DNA of 64,000 nt. Source: Roseiarcus sp050013915 (lineage in GTDB: Bacteria; Pseudomonadota; Alphaproteobacteria; Rhizobiales; Beijerinckiaceae). The notes below the pieces were generated by a model. The model did not search any database and was not told where the DNA came from. It saw only the letters and a program-made list of their open reading frames with translations. Positions within the stretch are counted from its first letter, which is position 1. Each line of letters begins with the position of its first letter. The DNA lies in assembly GCA_050013915.1 (NCBI GenBank), contig JBEKEI010000001.1, positions 23,548-87,547 of the forward strand, read 5' to 3'. This document shows, piece by piece, positions 18,768-28,300 of the stretch. The position numbers were made by a program, and so were the translations under genes.

Positions 18768-19383
18768 CGGCCTCGTCGGCGTGATCGTGGGGTTGGCCAT
18801 GGTCGTCGTGATCGTGCGCGCAGGCGGCCCCGTGAACGTGGGGCGCGTCGACGCTCGCGTGGTCGCCATGCCGGTGGTGCGCGTCGCCGTGGCGGGTATG
18901 ATCATGCGCGGCGTGGCCGGGATCGCCGGGGTCGCGCCCGTGGGTCGGCGTCGCCGAGACATAGGCGCCGCCCTCCGGGTTGAACGGCGCCTCGATGGCG
19001 ACGACGCGCGCGCCGAGTCGCCGCGCCATGTCCTCGACGACGTGGTCGCGCCGGATGCGCAGGCTCCCGGCCAAAAGCTCGGTCGGCAGATGGCGATTGC
19101 CGAGGTGCCAGGCGACGCGAACCAGCGCGGTTGCGTCGGCGCAGCGGATCTCCGAGAGCGGCTCGGGGGCTGCGACCACTTCGACGATTCGCCCGTCCTC
19201 CAGCGCGAGTCCGTCGCCGGCGCGCAGCATCACCGCCTCGGGCAGATCGAGCAGGAAGGCCAGGCCGCGCACGCCCGTCATCGCGATGCGGCGCCGATAC
19301 CGCTCGTCATAGTCAAGGACGACCGAATCGGCGGGTTCGCCGGACCATGCGCCGGCGGGACGAACGGAGTGGGCATGGACCAT
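18748..19383 (-). CDS. ureE: Urease accessory nickel chaperone UreE with His-rich tail
   Basis: A 211-residue UreE. The N-terminal domain is followed by the metal-binding domain (LGNRHLPTE), and the last ~64 residues contain 17 His plus many Asp, a nickel-storage tail seen in many UreE proteins. It delivers Ni to the UreDFG-urease complex. It overlaps ureF by 20 bases and heads a three-gene operon. No ureA, ureB, ureC or ureD is present upstream, where a small membrane-protein gene and rnpB lie. The start ATG has GGAGA about 9 bases upstream. Confidence 0.93.
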   Translation of the reverse strand: MVHAHSVRPAGAWSGEPADSVVLDYDERYRRRIAMTGVRGLAFLLDLPEAVMLRAGDGLALEDGRIVEVVAAPEPLSEIRCADATALVRVAWHLGNRHLPTELLAGSLRIRRDHVVEDMARRLGARVVAIEAPFNPEGGAYVSATPTHGRDPGDPGHAAHDHTRHGDAHHRHGDHASVDAPHVHGAACAHDHDDHGQPHDHADEADGHAKR

Positions 19384-19489
19384 GGGCGCGTTCTCCGGCA
19401 GGCGCCGGGCGCCCGCTCTCCCATACCCGTCTTGCCGGCTTCAGGGAAGGCTCGCGCATTGCGAGAGCGTCGTGCGAACCGCCGCCGGG

Positions 19490-19687
19490 TCAATGCCCGC
19501 GCATCAGCACGAGTTGGACGAGCCCGAAGGCCACGGCGATCCCGACGAGGCTGCACGCAAGGACGGTCAGCACGCGGCCTCCCCGCGGTCCCCGGCGCGC
19601 GGCGTCGGCGCTCACGACTCGATGCGGTCCGCGCTCTCGATAGTGCGGCCTAGGACGGATATCGTCGTCTTCGACGATATCAGCCAT
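19490..19687 (-). CDS. Small single-pass membrane protein
   Basis: A 65-residue protein starting MADIVEDDDIRPRPHYRERG, with a charged N-terminal half and one C-terminal membrane segment (about residues 40-62). The ATG is preceded by a strong AGGAGG site at 9-base spacing, the main reason to believe the gene. It lies between rnpB and ureE on the same strand. The family is not recognised; an acidic-then-basic cytoplasmic tail with one TM is common in uncharacterised Hyphomicrobiales proteins. Confidence 0.7.
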   Translation of the reverse strand: MADIVEDDDIRPRPHYRERGPHRVVSADAARRGPRGGRVLTVLACSLVGIAVAFGLVQLVLMRGH

Positions 19688-19778
19688 TGCCGGACTCCTC
19701 CTGTTCAAGAGACGCCGAGCCCATGATCGCGGCGCGAAATCGTTCCCGGCCGGCGCAGGGAGGGAACGTCGCTGAAAG

Positions 19779-20182
<404 letters not shown>

Positions 20183-20254
20183 TGAGGCAATAGGGGGACG
20201 CGGCGACGCGGTCAAGTTCGGCGCGGCCGGCAATCCGGATTCATGGCAGCGCGA

Positions 20255-20279
20255 TGCGCGCCGCCGGAAGCGGCGCGCA
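20255..20279 (-). terminator. Hairpin terminator candidate after PRC-barrel gene
   Basis: A perfect 10-bp stem TGCGCGCCGC / GCGGCGCGCA with loop CGGAA lies about 55 bases beyond the PRC-barrel stop and upstream of rnpB on the same strand. No T-run is present. Confidence 0.5.
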
Positions 20280-20334
20280 CGCCGGCGCCCGGGCCGGCCG
20301 GCCGCGGGCGCACGGATCCGCCGCGGTCGAGGCG

Positions 20335-20730
20335 TCAGCTCTTGGTCGCGTTCCACTGGCCCTCGTATTTGAACTCGGGCGCGGCGGTCAGTTCGTCCTT
20401 GGTCGCATTCATGTTGGCGTGCCACTTCTTGTCGGCCATGTCGTATTTGACCTTCACCGAGTCGGTGTCGACCACCACATAGCGCGATCCCATCCCGAGA
20501 AAGCCACCGACCGACAGGACATAGCCCTTGACCGCCTTCGAGCTGTCGAACGCGATGTCCTTGATCGTGCCGATGTCGTTGTTGGCGGTGTCGTATACGT
20601 CGACGCCGACGACGTTGGAGCTGAGCATGTCGGCGGGTTGCATGGAAACGAACTTGGGCGACGTCATCTCAGCGAAAGCCGCGCCCGAGAACGCCGTCAG
20701 TCCAGCGATTGCGATCATTGATCTGCGCAT
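20335..20730 (-). CDS. Exported PRC-barrel domain protein
   Basis: A 131-residue protein with a signal peptide (MRRSMIAIAGLTAFSGAAFA) followed by a PRC-barrel fold. NVVGVDVYDTANNDIGTIKD is the family's first strand pair, and YVLSVGGFLGMGSRYVVV continues the barrel. Periplasmic PRC-barrel proteins are widespread in Hyphomicrobiales and often respond to stress, but have no defined reaction. AGGAG is 6 bases before the ATG. It is monocistronic, with a hairpin downstream. Confidence 0.88.
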   Translation of the reverse strand: MRRSMIAIAGLTAFSGAAFAEMTSPKFVSMQPADMLSSNVVGVDVYDTANNDIGTIKDIAFDSSKAVKGYVLSVGGFLGMGSRYVVVDTDSVKVKYDMADKKWHANMNATKDELTAAPEFKYEGQWNATKS

Positions 20731-21061
20731 GGGAATCTCCTACCGATCCGGGATGGATCGTTGGGCGCGAAACGCGAGTTGCGCGAAAACGATCCAAAGG
20801 GCGCCATGGAAAAATGACCGTGCCGACCGCGCGGCAAGTTGGCGGGCCCCGCGCGGCGACGATCGCCGATGTCGGCTAAGCACGGTGTGATCGACCGACC
20901 AACGGATCGGCTGCGCGACACGCCAGGCCGAGTTTGGCCGCGCCGACCGCCGCGTCGACCGCGCGCAGTCGCCCCGAGGCGATCGCCCTGACCTGACGGC
21001 GCGACGGCGGCGTGGCTCCGCGCCGCCGGGCGTTCAGCTTCGCGTCTCTCCGTTCGATGGA
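20731..21061. other. Gene-free stretch upstream of the PRC-barrel gene
   Basis: These 331 bases show no supported coding frame. The part next to 20730 should hold the PRC-barrel promoter; I could not pick a convincing -35/-10 pair. Confidence 0.5.
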
Positions 21062-21703
21062 TCATCCCCTCGCCCTCCTGCCCCCGCCACCCGCCTCTCG
21101 CGCCTCGACGACCCAGATCGGCGTCTGCGCCCCTCCTCGGCCGACAAATCCTTTCGTTGTGGATATATTTGGAAATGGATTTCTCGCCCGATCGAGGCAA
21201 ATCAGAGGGTTGCAGGCAAATTGAAGCCCGCGCGGGTCTGCGGCGCGCCGCCGCCCGACTCTCGGCGCGGGGCGGCGCCCCGGGCCGCGTCCGACAAATC
21301 CTTTCGTTGTGGATATATTTGGAAATAGATTTTTCGGCGGATCGGGGGAAATCAGAGGGTTGCAGGCAAATTGAAGCCCGCGCGGGGCTCTTCGGCGCGC
21401 CGCCGTCCGGCCGCCGCGCGCGGCGGCGGCGCGCGCCTTGTCCCCGTCGGCCCTGTTGGCGCGTTCGTCGCGCCGGGCGGTCTGCAGGCGGACATGCGCC
21501 CCGGCCGGATCGACCTCGGGCAACGCCAGCGTCCGCCCGACGATCCGGCCGATCCGCCGGGGCGTCGGATTCTCGGCATCAGCGATCAATTCGGCGCTCC
21601 ATCCGCCCAGCGCGCGCTCCGTGTTTCGATGCCGGCGGACTTCGCGCTCGGCTGCGCTGACGCGGACGGCGGGCGGCGGCGCGGGCGCTGCGGGGTCGGG
21701 CAT
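21062..21703 (-). CDS. Doubtful hypothetical protein whose C-terminal half is repeat-encoded
   Basis: The frame encodes 213 residues. The first ~100 (MPDPAAPAPPPAVRVSAAER onward, Arg/Ala-rich with a plausible helical pattern) follow a good AGGAG ribosome site 7 bases from the ATG and an AT-rich upstream segment (about 21741-21790) that could be a promoter. From about residue 105 the frame runs through both copies of a 117-base DNA repeat, giving twice the segment GLQFACNPLI...FPNISTTKGFVGRG. Either an original short gene was extended into the repeats, or the whole frame is spurious. No family is recognised. Confidence 0.35.
   Translation of the reverse strand: MPDPAAPAPPPAVRVSAAEREVRRHRNTERALGGWSAELIADAENPTPRRIGRIVGRTLALPEVDPAGAHVRLQTARRDERANRADGDKARAAAARGGRTAARRRAPRGLQFACNPLISPDPPKNLFPNISTTKGFVGRGPGRRPAPRVGRRRAADPRGLQFACNPLICLDRARNPFPNISTTKGFVGRGGAQTPIWVVEAREAGGGGRRARG
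21141..21257 (-). repeat. Direct repeat, copy A (interspersed family)
   Basis: About 117 bases beginning CCGACAAATCCTTTCGTTG and running through GGATATATTTGGAAAT to the GAAGCCCGCGCGGG block. It is nearly identical to the copy 150 bases further on. The reverse complement resembles block b of the element near 7.1 kb (TTCAATTTGC, ATTTCCA and ACGAAA in the same order). Confidence 0.85.
21291..21407 (-). repeat. Direct repeat, copy B (interspersed family)
   Basis: Second copy of the repeat at 21141-21257, same orientation, 150-base offset, with scattered differences (for example GGAAATAGATTTTTC against GGAAATGGATTTCTC). The intervening 33 bases are unrelated. Confidence 0.85.
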
Positions 21704-22160
21704 GGCGGGGCTCCTGCCGGGGGGCGAATGGTGGGAGCATAGCCGATCATTCTGAATATCGCAATAATATTTTCACATTTCTCTTTTACGCTATGAACCC
21801 GCGGCGCAGACGCAGCGCCCGGTCGCCTCGGCGCTCGCCGCCAGCGCGGCCCGGCCGCTGTCGTCGCCACAGGGGCCCCGAACGTGAGCTTCCACCGTCA
21901 GCGCGCCAAACGCCGCGCCGACCAGGCCAGCTTCGGCCGCGCGCGGTCGCTCGGGCTCGACAATCCAGCCAGGGCTTTGATAGCGTGGCCGCACGCCTGC
22001 CGGGCCCGGATGCCGGCCGCGCTCCTCCAATCGGCGCGAGCCCCGCCGCGAGCTCGTTCCAGCGATCGGCGGGATGCGGCGACAGGCGCCGGCGCCTCGC
22101 CATGGTGCGCCGGCCGGCATCCCGCCGGCGCGGTTGGCAAGTCGAGGTTTGGGGGGACCG
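21704..22160. other. Gene-free stretch before cytochrome c'
   Basis: 457 bases without a supported gene. Bases 21741-21800 are markedly AT-rich for this genome and probably contain promoter elements, for the minus-strand frame at 21703 and perhaps others. The rest is GC-rich with only arginine-rich frames. The region directly before 22161 should carry the cytochrome promoter. Confidence 0.5.
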
Positions 22161-22601
22161 ATGAATCGCATTCTCATCGTCGCGGCCGCGCTGGCGATCG
22201 GCGTCCAGGCGGCCGCGCCGCAGAATACCGACGTGATCAAGGAGCGCAGGGACACGATGAAGCAGGCCGGCGGCGCCGTCGGCCCGGCGCTCAAGATGAT
22301 GAAGGGCGAGACGCCCTTCGATCTCGGGACCGCGCAGGCCTCGCTGAGGACGATCATCGCCGTCGCGGCGAAAATGCCGTCGCTGTTTCCCGACGATTCC
22401 AGGACCGGCGGCGACACCAGGGCGTTGCCGGCGGTCTGGGAATCCAAGGCCGACGTCGAGGCCCGCTACTTCAAGCTCGGACAGGATGCGACCGCCGCGC
22501 TCGCGACGGTCAAGGACAAGGAGAGTTTCGGCCCGGCCTTTCAGGCCGTGCTGAAGAATTGCGGCGGCTGCCACGAGAAATATCGCACCCCCGACAAGTG
22601 A
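22161..22601 (+). CDS. Cytochrome c' (class II c-type cytochrome)
   Basis: A 146-residue periplasmic four-helix-bundle cytochrome. A signal peptide (MNRILIVAAALAIGVQAAA) is followed by helices beginning VIKERRDTMKQAGGAVGPALKMMKG, and the heme is attached near the C-terminus at CGGCHEKYR, where class II cytochromes place CxxCH. Cytochromes c' bind NO and similar ligands and are linked to NO tolerance. The ATG at 22161 follows a G-rich stretch. The diheme cytochrome gene starts 43 bases downstream in the same direction and is likely co-transcribed. Confidence 0.9.
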   Translation: MNRILIVAAALAIGVQAAAPQNTDVIKERRDTMKQAGGAVGPALKMMKGETPFDLGTAQASLRTIIAVAAKMPSLFPDDSRTGGDTRALPAVWESKADVEARYFKLGQDATAALATVKDKESFGPAFQAVLKNCGGCHEKYRTPDK

Positions 22602-22644
22602 GCGCGCGACGCCCCAGCCGGCGTTGCGCGCGGGCGCTGACGCA

Positions 22645-23625
22645 ATGGAAACAAGCACAACCCGCGAGCGCGCCCCAGGCTCGCAGAGGCCATTAGCCGC
22701 CGTCCTCGTCGGCCTCGCCGCAGCCTCGCTCGTCGGGGCCGGCGCCTTCTGGGCGGCGACCGCGCCCAAGCCGCGATTTCCGCGCAACCATTGGGAGACC
22801 ATCGAACCGGGCGGCGACGCCGCTCGGGGCCGAATCGCATTCGAGGCCGGCGGCTGTTCGTCCTGCCATGCGACTCCCGGCCAGCCCGACCGGCTGAAGC
22901 TCGGCGGCGGCCTGGCGTTGAAGTCCCCGTTCGGCGTTTTCTACGCGCCCAACATTTCGCCCGATCGCCGACATGGAATCGGCGGCTGGAAAGTCGTCGA
23001 CCTCGCCAATGCGATGCTGGCCGGAGTGTCGCCGGAGGGCGCGCATTACTACCCGGCGTTTCCTTACACGTCGTTCCAGCGCGTCACCCTCGAGGACGTG
23101 CGCGACCTCATGGCGTTCCTGCGCACGCTCGCCCCGGTCGCGGGCGCGGCGCGCGCCCACGACCTCGGGTTCCCCTTCGACATCCGGCGCGGCGTCGGGC
23201 TCTGGAAGCTGCTGTTCTTCGACGGCGCGCCGCTCGCCCCCGACCCGACGGCGAGCCCGCAACTGAGCCGCGGCCGCTATCTCGTCGAGGGACTCGGCCA
23301 TTGCGCGGAATGCCATTCGCCGCGCAATTTCCTCGGCGCCGTGATCGCCGGGCGGCGCTTCGCCGGCGGCCCCAGCCCAGGCGGCAAGGGCCGCGCGCCC
23401 AACATCACGCCCGAGGCCTCGGGGATCGGCGCCTGGTCGCAGAGCGACATCGCCGAGCTCCTCGCCAGCGGCTTCACCCCGGACGGCGATTCGGTGGGCG
23501 GCGATATGGCCGAAGTCGTCAGGAACACCGCCGAACTGCCGCCGGCCGATCGGGAGGCGATCGCAGCCTACCTGAAATCGCTCGCGCCGTTGAAGTCCGC
23601 GCGCAGGAAGCCGGCCGCGGAATGA
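22645..23625 (+). CDS. Membrane-anchored diheme cytochrome c
   Basis: A 326-residue protein with one N-terminal membrane anchor (about residues 18-40) and two c-type heme sites, CSSCH in the first domain and CAECH in the second. It resembles diheme cytochromes that pass electrons from a dehydrogenase to the respiratory chain. Position after cytochrome c' suggests the two exchange electrons in the periplasm. The start at 22645 (METSTTRERAPG) was chosen to leave a short cytoplasmic tail; a Met 7 codons upstream is possible. A strong bidirectional hairpin follows. Confidence 0.88.
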   Translation: METSTTRERAPGSQRPLAAVLVGLAAASLVGAGAFWAATAPKPRFPRNHWETIEPGGDAARGRIAFEAGGCSSCHATPGQPDRLKLGGGLALKSPFGVFYAPNISPDRRHGIGGWKVVDLANAMLAGVSPEGAHYYPAFPYTSFQRVTLEDVRDLMAFLRTLAPVAGAARAHDLGFPFDIRRGVGLWKLLFFDGAPLAPDPTASPQLSRGRYLVEGLGHCAECHSPRNFLGAVIAGRRFAGGPSPGGKGRAPNITPEASGIGAWSQSDIAELLASGFTPDGDSVGGDMAEVVRNTAELPPADREAIAAYLKSLAPLKSARRKPAAE

Positions 23626-23665
23626 GGACGGCGCCTGCGGCATGGACCGCGGCGCCGCAGACGTG

Positions 23666-23689
23666 AAGGCCGCCCGTGAGGGCGGCCTT
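23666..23689. terminator. Bidirectional rho-independent terminator
   Basis: A perfect 10-bp stem AAGGCCGCCC / GGGCGGCCTT with loop GTGA sits between two convergent genes (stops at 23625 and 23734). The A and T ends of the stem give U-tract-like ends in both directions. Confidence 0.8.
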
Positions 23690-23733
23690 CTCCGGCCGGA
23701 GGCGAGCGGCCCGGCGACCGCCCGCCGGCCGGT

Positions 23734-25047
23734 TCAGGGCAGCACGTCGACCGTGACGCCGACGATGACCGGCGTGGTCGAGGTGCTCTGGACCACGAGC
23801 TGGTTGTTCGAGGCGGATGCGGTGAAGCTGTACTGCTGACCGCCGCTGCTGCTGTTGTCGAAGTAGAACGGCCCGACCGCGATGCCCGACGAACTGTTCC
23901 AGTTGGTCTGGACGCTGTTGAAGGTCGACGAGTCCGTCGTGATCGTGATCTTGGGCTGATAGGCCACGATCATGCCGGTCTTGACGGCGTTCATGTAGCC
24001 GCCGCTGCCGAACGCCGCGGTGTCGCCGGCCTGGTCGGGATGGCCGGTATAGCCCTTGTTGAACGGCCCGTTCTGGTAGAAACGCGGCGCCGAACTGGTG
24101 TACCACCCGCCGGGCTGGATCTGGATCGTGTCCCAGGCCGAAAACGCGATCTCGACCGCGAGCGACTGCGCGGACTGGAATTGCGTGATCTGCTGCCAGC
24201 TGTTGTTCTGGACGATCGAGAAGAAGAACGCGTCGACCGTCTGCGTCGACTGCGACCAGGTGTTCGAATAGTTGAAGGCCTGCTGGCCCTGGCTGAACTT
24301 CACCGAGCCGGGGGTGCCGCCCCCGCCCTGGACATTCTGGGTCCAGGCGGCAGGGTTGTTCGAGACGCCATAGCCGGGCACCGGCGGGAAGCCGCTGAGA
24401 CCGGAGTCCTGCAACTTCGAGTAATAGGCGCTGTTCGCGAAGGCCGCGTTGGCCGCGCTGAGCGCGGGCGTCTGCGTTTCCGCGACCAGCGAATTGTAGA
24501 CCCCGGCCGCCTGGGTCACGTTGGCGGCGGAGGAATTGAGCTGGGAGCTCCACGCCAGACCGCCGGGCGTGCCCAGCCAGGCCGAGAAGGTCGGCGAGTT
24601 CGTGCCGCCGACCGCCTGCTGATAGGCGGCGGTAGCCTGGGCGAGCAGCGTGTTGTAGGCGTTCGCCGCCAGCTGCAGCGAGTTGTTCGCGGCGTTGATC
24701 TGATTCTGCAGCGCCGGGTTGGTCGTCGTCGCCATGATCGTGCTGAGGAACTGCGAATAGGCGTCGTCGAAGCGCGTGCCGGAGGACTCGTACGAGCCGA
24801 CCGCGCTCCATTGCGGGATCGTCGCGCAGAAGTCCCGCAGCGCGCTGGAGATGTATCCGGTCGGGGTCACCGGCCAGTTCCAGCTGACGAAGGGGTAGAT
24901 GAGTTGAAAGTTGCTCGGGGAAAGACCGAGCTGGTTGATCATCGCGCCATACATCAGGTTGAACATCGTGTCGTCGTACGACAGCGACGCGGCCGCGCCG
25001 GGCGAGGGATGACGATGGTGGTGCTTGCGCAGGGCATGGGCTGACAT
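23734..25047 (-). CDS. Unrecognised 437-residue Asn/Gln/Ser-rich protein
   Basis: The function is not recognised. The N-terminus is His-rich (ALRKHHHRH), with no clear hydrophobic signal peptide. Residues about 20-110 hold aromatic segments (MFNLMYGAMINQLGLS, LIYPFVSWNWPV), then a long Ala/Asn/Gln helical region (about 100-200). The C-terminal half is beta-like and rich in Ser/Thr/Gln (IQIQPGGWYTSSAPRFY; ending TTPVIVGVTVDVLP). Composition suggests a beta-rich, possibly secreted or ligand-binding protein. There is only one Cys. It is divergent from the giant kinase gene (326 bases between starts) and convergent with the cytochrome genes, so it probably belongs with the signalling/biosynthetic unit on its right. 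Codon use is clearly that of a real gene. Confidence 0.8.
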   Translation of the reverse strand: MSAHALRKHHHRHPSPGAAASLSYDDTMFNLMYGAMINQLGLSPSNFQLIYPFVSWNWPVTPTGYISSALRDFCATIPQWSAVGSYESSGTRFDDAYSQFLSTIMATTTNPALQNQINAANNSLQLAANAYNTLLAQATAAYQQAVGGTNSPTFSAWLGTPGGLAWSSQLNSSAANVTQAAGVYNSLVAETQTPALSAANAAFANSAYYSKLQDSGLSGFPPVPGYGVSNNPAAWTQNVQGGGGTPGSVKFSQGQQAFNYSNTWSQSTQTVDAFFFSIVQNNSWQQITQFQSAQSLAVEIAFSAWDTIQIQPGGWYTSSAPRFYQNGPFNKGYTGHPDQAGDTAAFGSGGYMNAVKTGMIVAYQPKITITTDSSTFNSVQTNWNSSSGIAVGPFYFDNSSSGGQQYSFTASASNNQLVVQSTSTTPVIVGVTVDVLP

Positions 25048-25373
25048 GGTCGTGTCTCACTTCTGCTGGAGGGGTTTCAGGTTTCGTCTTGATCGCCCAC
25101 GAGGACGACGACAGACACCTAGCCAAGCACGCTCCGGCCCTGTTGAACGAGATTTGAACAGCGGTTCATCGGGGATTGATGCGGCGGCGCGCGGGCGATC
25201 GAGCCGCGGCGCGCGCCGCCGGGCCCCGTCGCATCGCCTTGTTTTCCGCAGCGATGCAGTGTCCAATCGCCGGATGCGACGCGGGATCCGCACGGCCGGC
25301 CCTCTCCGGGACGGGCCGCCTGGACCGGCGCATGCGTGGAGTCCGGCGATCGCCGGGCGCCGGGAGGGCTTGC
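25048..25373. other. Divergent promoter region
   Basis: 326 bases between the divergent 437-residue gene and the giant kinase gene. It holds the TTGAAC direct repeat described separately and otherwise GC-rich DNA. No gene is seen. Confidence 0.6.
25143..25159 (+). promoter_or_regulatory. TTGAAC direct repeat, OmpR-type operator candidate
   Basis: TTGAAC at 25143-25148 and again at 25154-25159, an 11-base centre spacing that places both on one face of the helix, as OmpR/PhoB-family regulators prefer. It lies in the divergent region upstream of the 437-residue gene and the kinase. An OmpR-type regulator is encoded at 31416-32153, and its own promoter region contains GTTCAA within a palindrome. 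Confidence 0.45.
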
Positions 25374-28300
25374 GTGTCGGACGAAGGGCAACGGCAAGGG
25401 GTCGTCGAAACCCTGCATCAGAGCGCGCGCACGATCGTGCTGCGCGGGCTGCGCGCCGACGGAACGCCGACGATTCTCAAGGGCGGCCGCGGCGACGAGC
25501 CGCGCGCCGATCTGGCGGCGCGGCTGCACCGCGAGCATGCGATCCTCGCGCGCCTCGACAGCGACCGCGTCGTGCGCTCGCTCGGCCCGGCGGCGGGCGA
25601 GCGCGGCGATCCGATGCTCGCGCTCGTCGACATCGGCGGCGCGCCGTTGCGGGAGGCTCTGGCGCGCGCGCGCCCGCCGCTGCGCGAGCGGCTCGAGATC
25701 GCCGCTGCGCTGGCGGACGGACTCGCCCATCTGCACGAACGCGGCGTGATCCATCGCAATATCGCCTGCGAGAACGTCGTCGTCGATCGCGCCGGGCGGC
25801 GCGTCAACATCGTCGGCTTCGGCTGCGCGGCCGAACTCGCGATCGGCTCGGTGCTCCCCGCCGGCGCGATGCTCGGCCGCGCCGCGCTGCCCTCGATCGC
25901 GCCGGAGCAGACCGGCCGGATGAATCAGCCGGTCGACCATCGCGCCGATCTCTATTCGCTCGGCGCGGTCCTCTACGAACTCATGACCGGGCGCCCGCCG
26001 TTCGACACCGACGATCAGGTCGAACTGCTGCACGCCCATCTCGCCAAGCAACCGGCGCCGCCGACCGCGCTCGACCCGGAAATTCCGGCCGTCGTCAGCC
26101 AGATCGTCATGAAGCTGCTGATGAAGCGCGCCGACGACCGCTACCAGCGCGCCGCGGCGGCGGCGGCCGATCTGGCCCGCTGCGCGGCCGAATACGCGGC
26201 GGCCGGGGCGGTCGCCCCGTTCGCGATCGGCGCCGGGGACGCGGCGCCGCGCTTCGAACCGCTGCCCAAGCTCTACGGCCGGCGCCGGGAGATCGAGAGC
26301 CTGCGGACGGCGCTCGCCGACGCCCGCTCCGGCCGCAACGCCGCCGTGGCGATCGCCGGCCCGCCGGGGGTCGGCAAGTCGGCGCTCGCCGCCGAGATCA
26401 GGAGCTGGCTCGCCCAGGCGGAGGGCCAGCCGGCCGGCCATCTCGGATTTGGCAAATGCGAGCAGTCGCAGCGCGACAGCCCCTACCACGGCCTCCTCCA
26501 GAGCTTCGAATCGTTGATCCGCAGCGTCCTCGCCGAGCCCGACGCGCAGGTGGCGCGCTGGCAGGCCTGCCTCGTCGGCGCGCTCGGAAAGGGCGCCGGC
26601 GTCATGCTCGATCTCGTCCCTGCGCTCGGGCTGCTGATCGGGCCGCAGCCCGCGCCGGCGCCGCTGCCGGCGGCGGAGGCGCGCCACCGGCTGACCCAGG
26701 CGGTGCGCTCGTTCGTGGCGGCGTTCGCCAGCCCGGAATGCCCGCTGATCCTGGCGCTCGACGACGCTCAATGGGCGGACGACGCCACGCGCGACCTGCT
26801 CGGCCCCATCAGCGCGGCGCCGCCGTCGGGCGGCCTGGTGTTGATCGTGATCCACCGGAACGACGAGGCCCGGGACGCCGCCGCGCTCGACGACAGTCTG
26901 GCGGGGCTGCGCGCCCAGGCCGCCCGGGTTCGCAAGGTCGAACTCGAAGCGCTCGGCGTCGACGACGTGGCCGAGATGTTGACCGACGCATTGCACGCCG
27001 GGCCCGGCGTCCGCGCGCTGGCCGGTCTGGTCCATGCAAAGACCCATGGCAATCCGCTGTTCGTCCGCCAGTTCCTCAGACATCTGGTCGATCTCGGCTG
27101 CATCAGCCGGACCGGCGAGCCCTGGGACATGGATCGCATCGCGCGGGTGCAGGCGACCGACAATGTCGTCGGCTTCCTGGCCGGGCGGATCGGCGCCCTG
27201 CCCGCCAACGCGCGCCGCCTGGTCGCCGCCGGCGCCTGCCTGGGCATGAGGATCGACGTCGAGGCGGTCAGCGCGGCGCTCGACCTCGAACCGGAGGCGG
27301 CCAGGGGCGGGCTCGATCTGGCGGTCGCCGAGGGCATGCTGACCGCGATCGATTCCGGATACGTCTTCGTCCACGACCGGATCCGCGAGGCGGCCTATTC
27401 GCTGCTCGACGACCGCGCCTCCTGTCATCGCCGTCTCGGCGCGGCGCTGCTGCGTCGCCTCGGGCGCGACGATCCGGGCGCGTCGGCGTTCACAATCGCC
27501 GGACAGCTCAACCGTGGCGGCGACCTCGCCGACGATCCGGCGCTCGAATCCGGCTGCGCCGAGGTGAACTTCATCGCCGCCAGGCAGGCGCGCGCGGCGG
27601 CCGCCTTCGCTTCGGCGCGCGACCACGCCGAGGCCGGCCTTCGCCTGACCGGCGCCTCGGCCTGGTCGAGCCGGTACGAGACGATCGCCGAGGCTTCGCT
27701 GCTGCTCGCCGAATGCCATGTCCTCAATCGCGACCATGATTCGTTCGAGGCGATGTTCGACGATCTCCTCGGGCGGCTCGGCGACGACGAGCGGCGGCTG
27801 CGCCTCCATCGGCTCAAGGTTCTCTCGCTCGGCGCCCGCAGCCTCTGGGCCGCCGCGCTGGCGGCGGGGCTGGCGGCGCTCGCCCTCGCCGGCATCGCCC
27901 TGCCCGTCGCGCCCGCCGAAGTCATGGCGGCGATCCCGGGCGAGCTCGCGCAGTACCAGGAAGCGATGGCCGGACGCGCGCCGCGCGACCTCGAGCGCCT
28001 GCCGCCGCTGTCGGACCAGCGGCTCGCCGCCGCCATGCGTCTGGCGCTGCAGCTGGCTCCCTATGCCCATAACGCCATGCGGCCGGAACTGTTCGCCCTG
28101 CTGGCGATCCGCAACGCCAATCTGATGCTGCGCCACGGCCGCGATCTCGTCGCGCCCGGCGTCATCATCACGCTCGCCCTGACTTTGCGCGCCATCGCCG
28201 GCGACGTCGAGCAGGTCGACGCCCTCGCCCGGACGGCGATCGCGCTCGATCGCGCCGAGGGCGGCAACCTGACCGCCATCGTCACCTTCGGCTACGCCTA

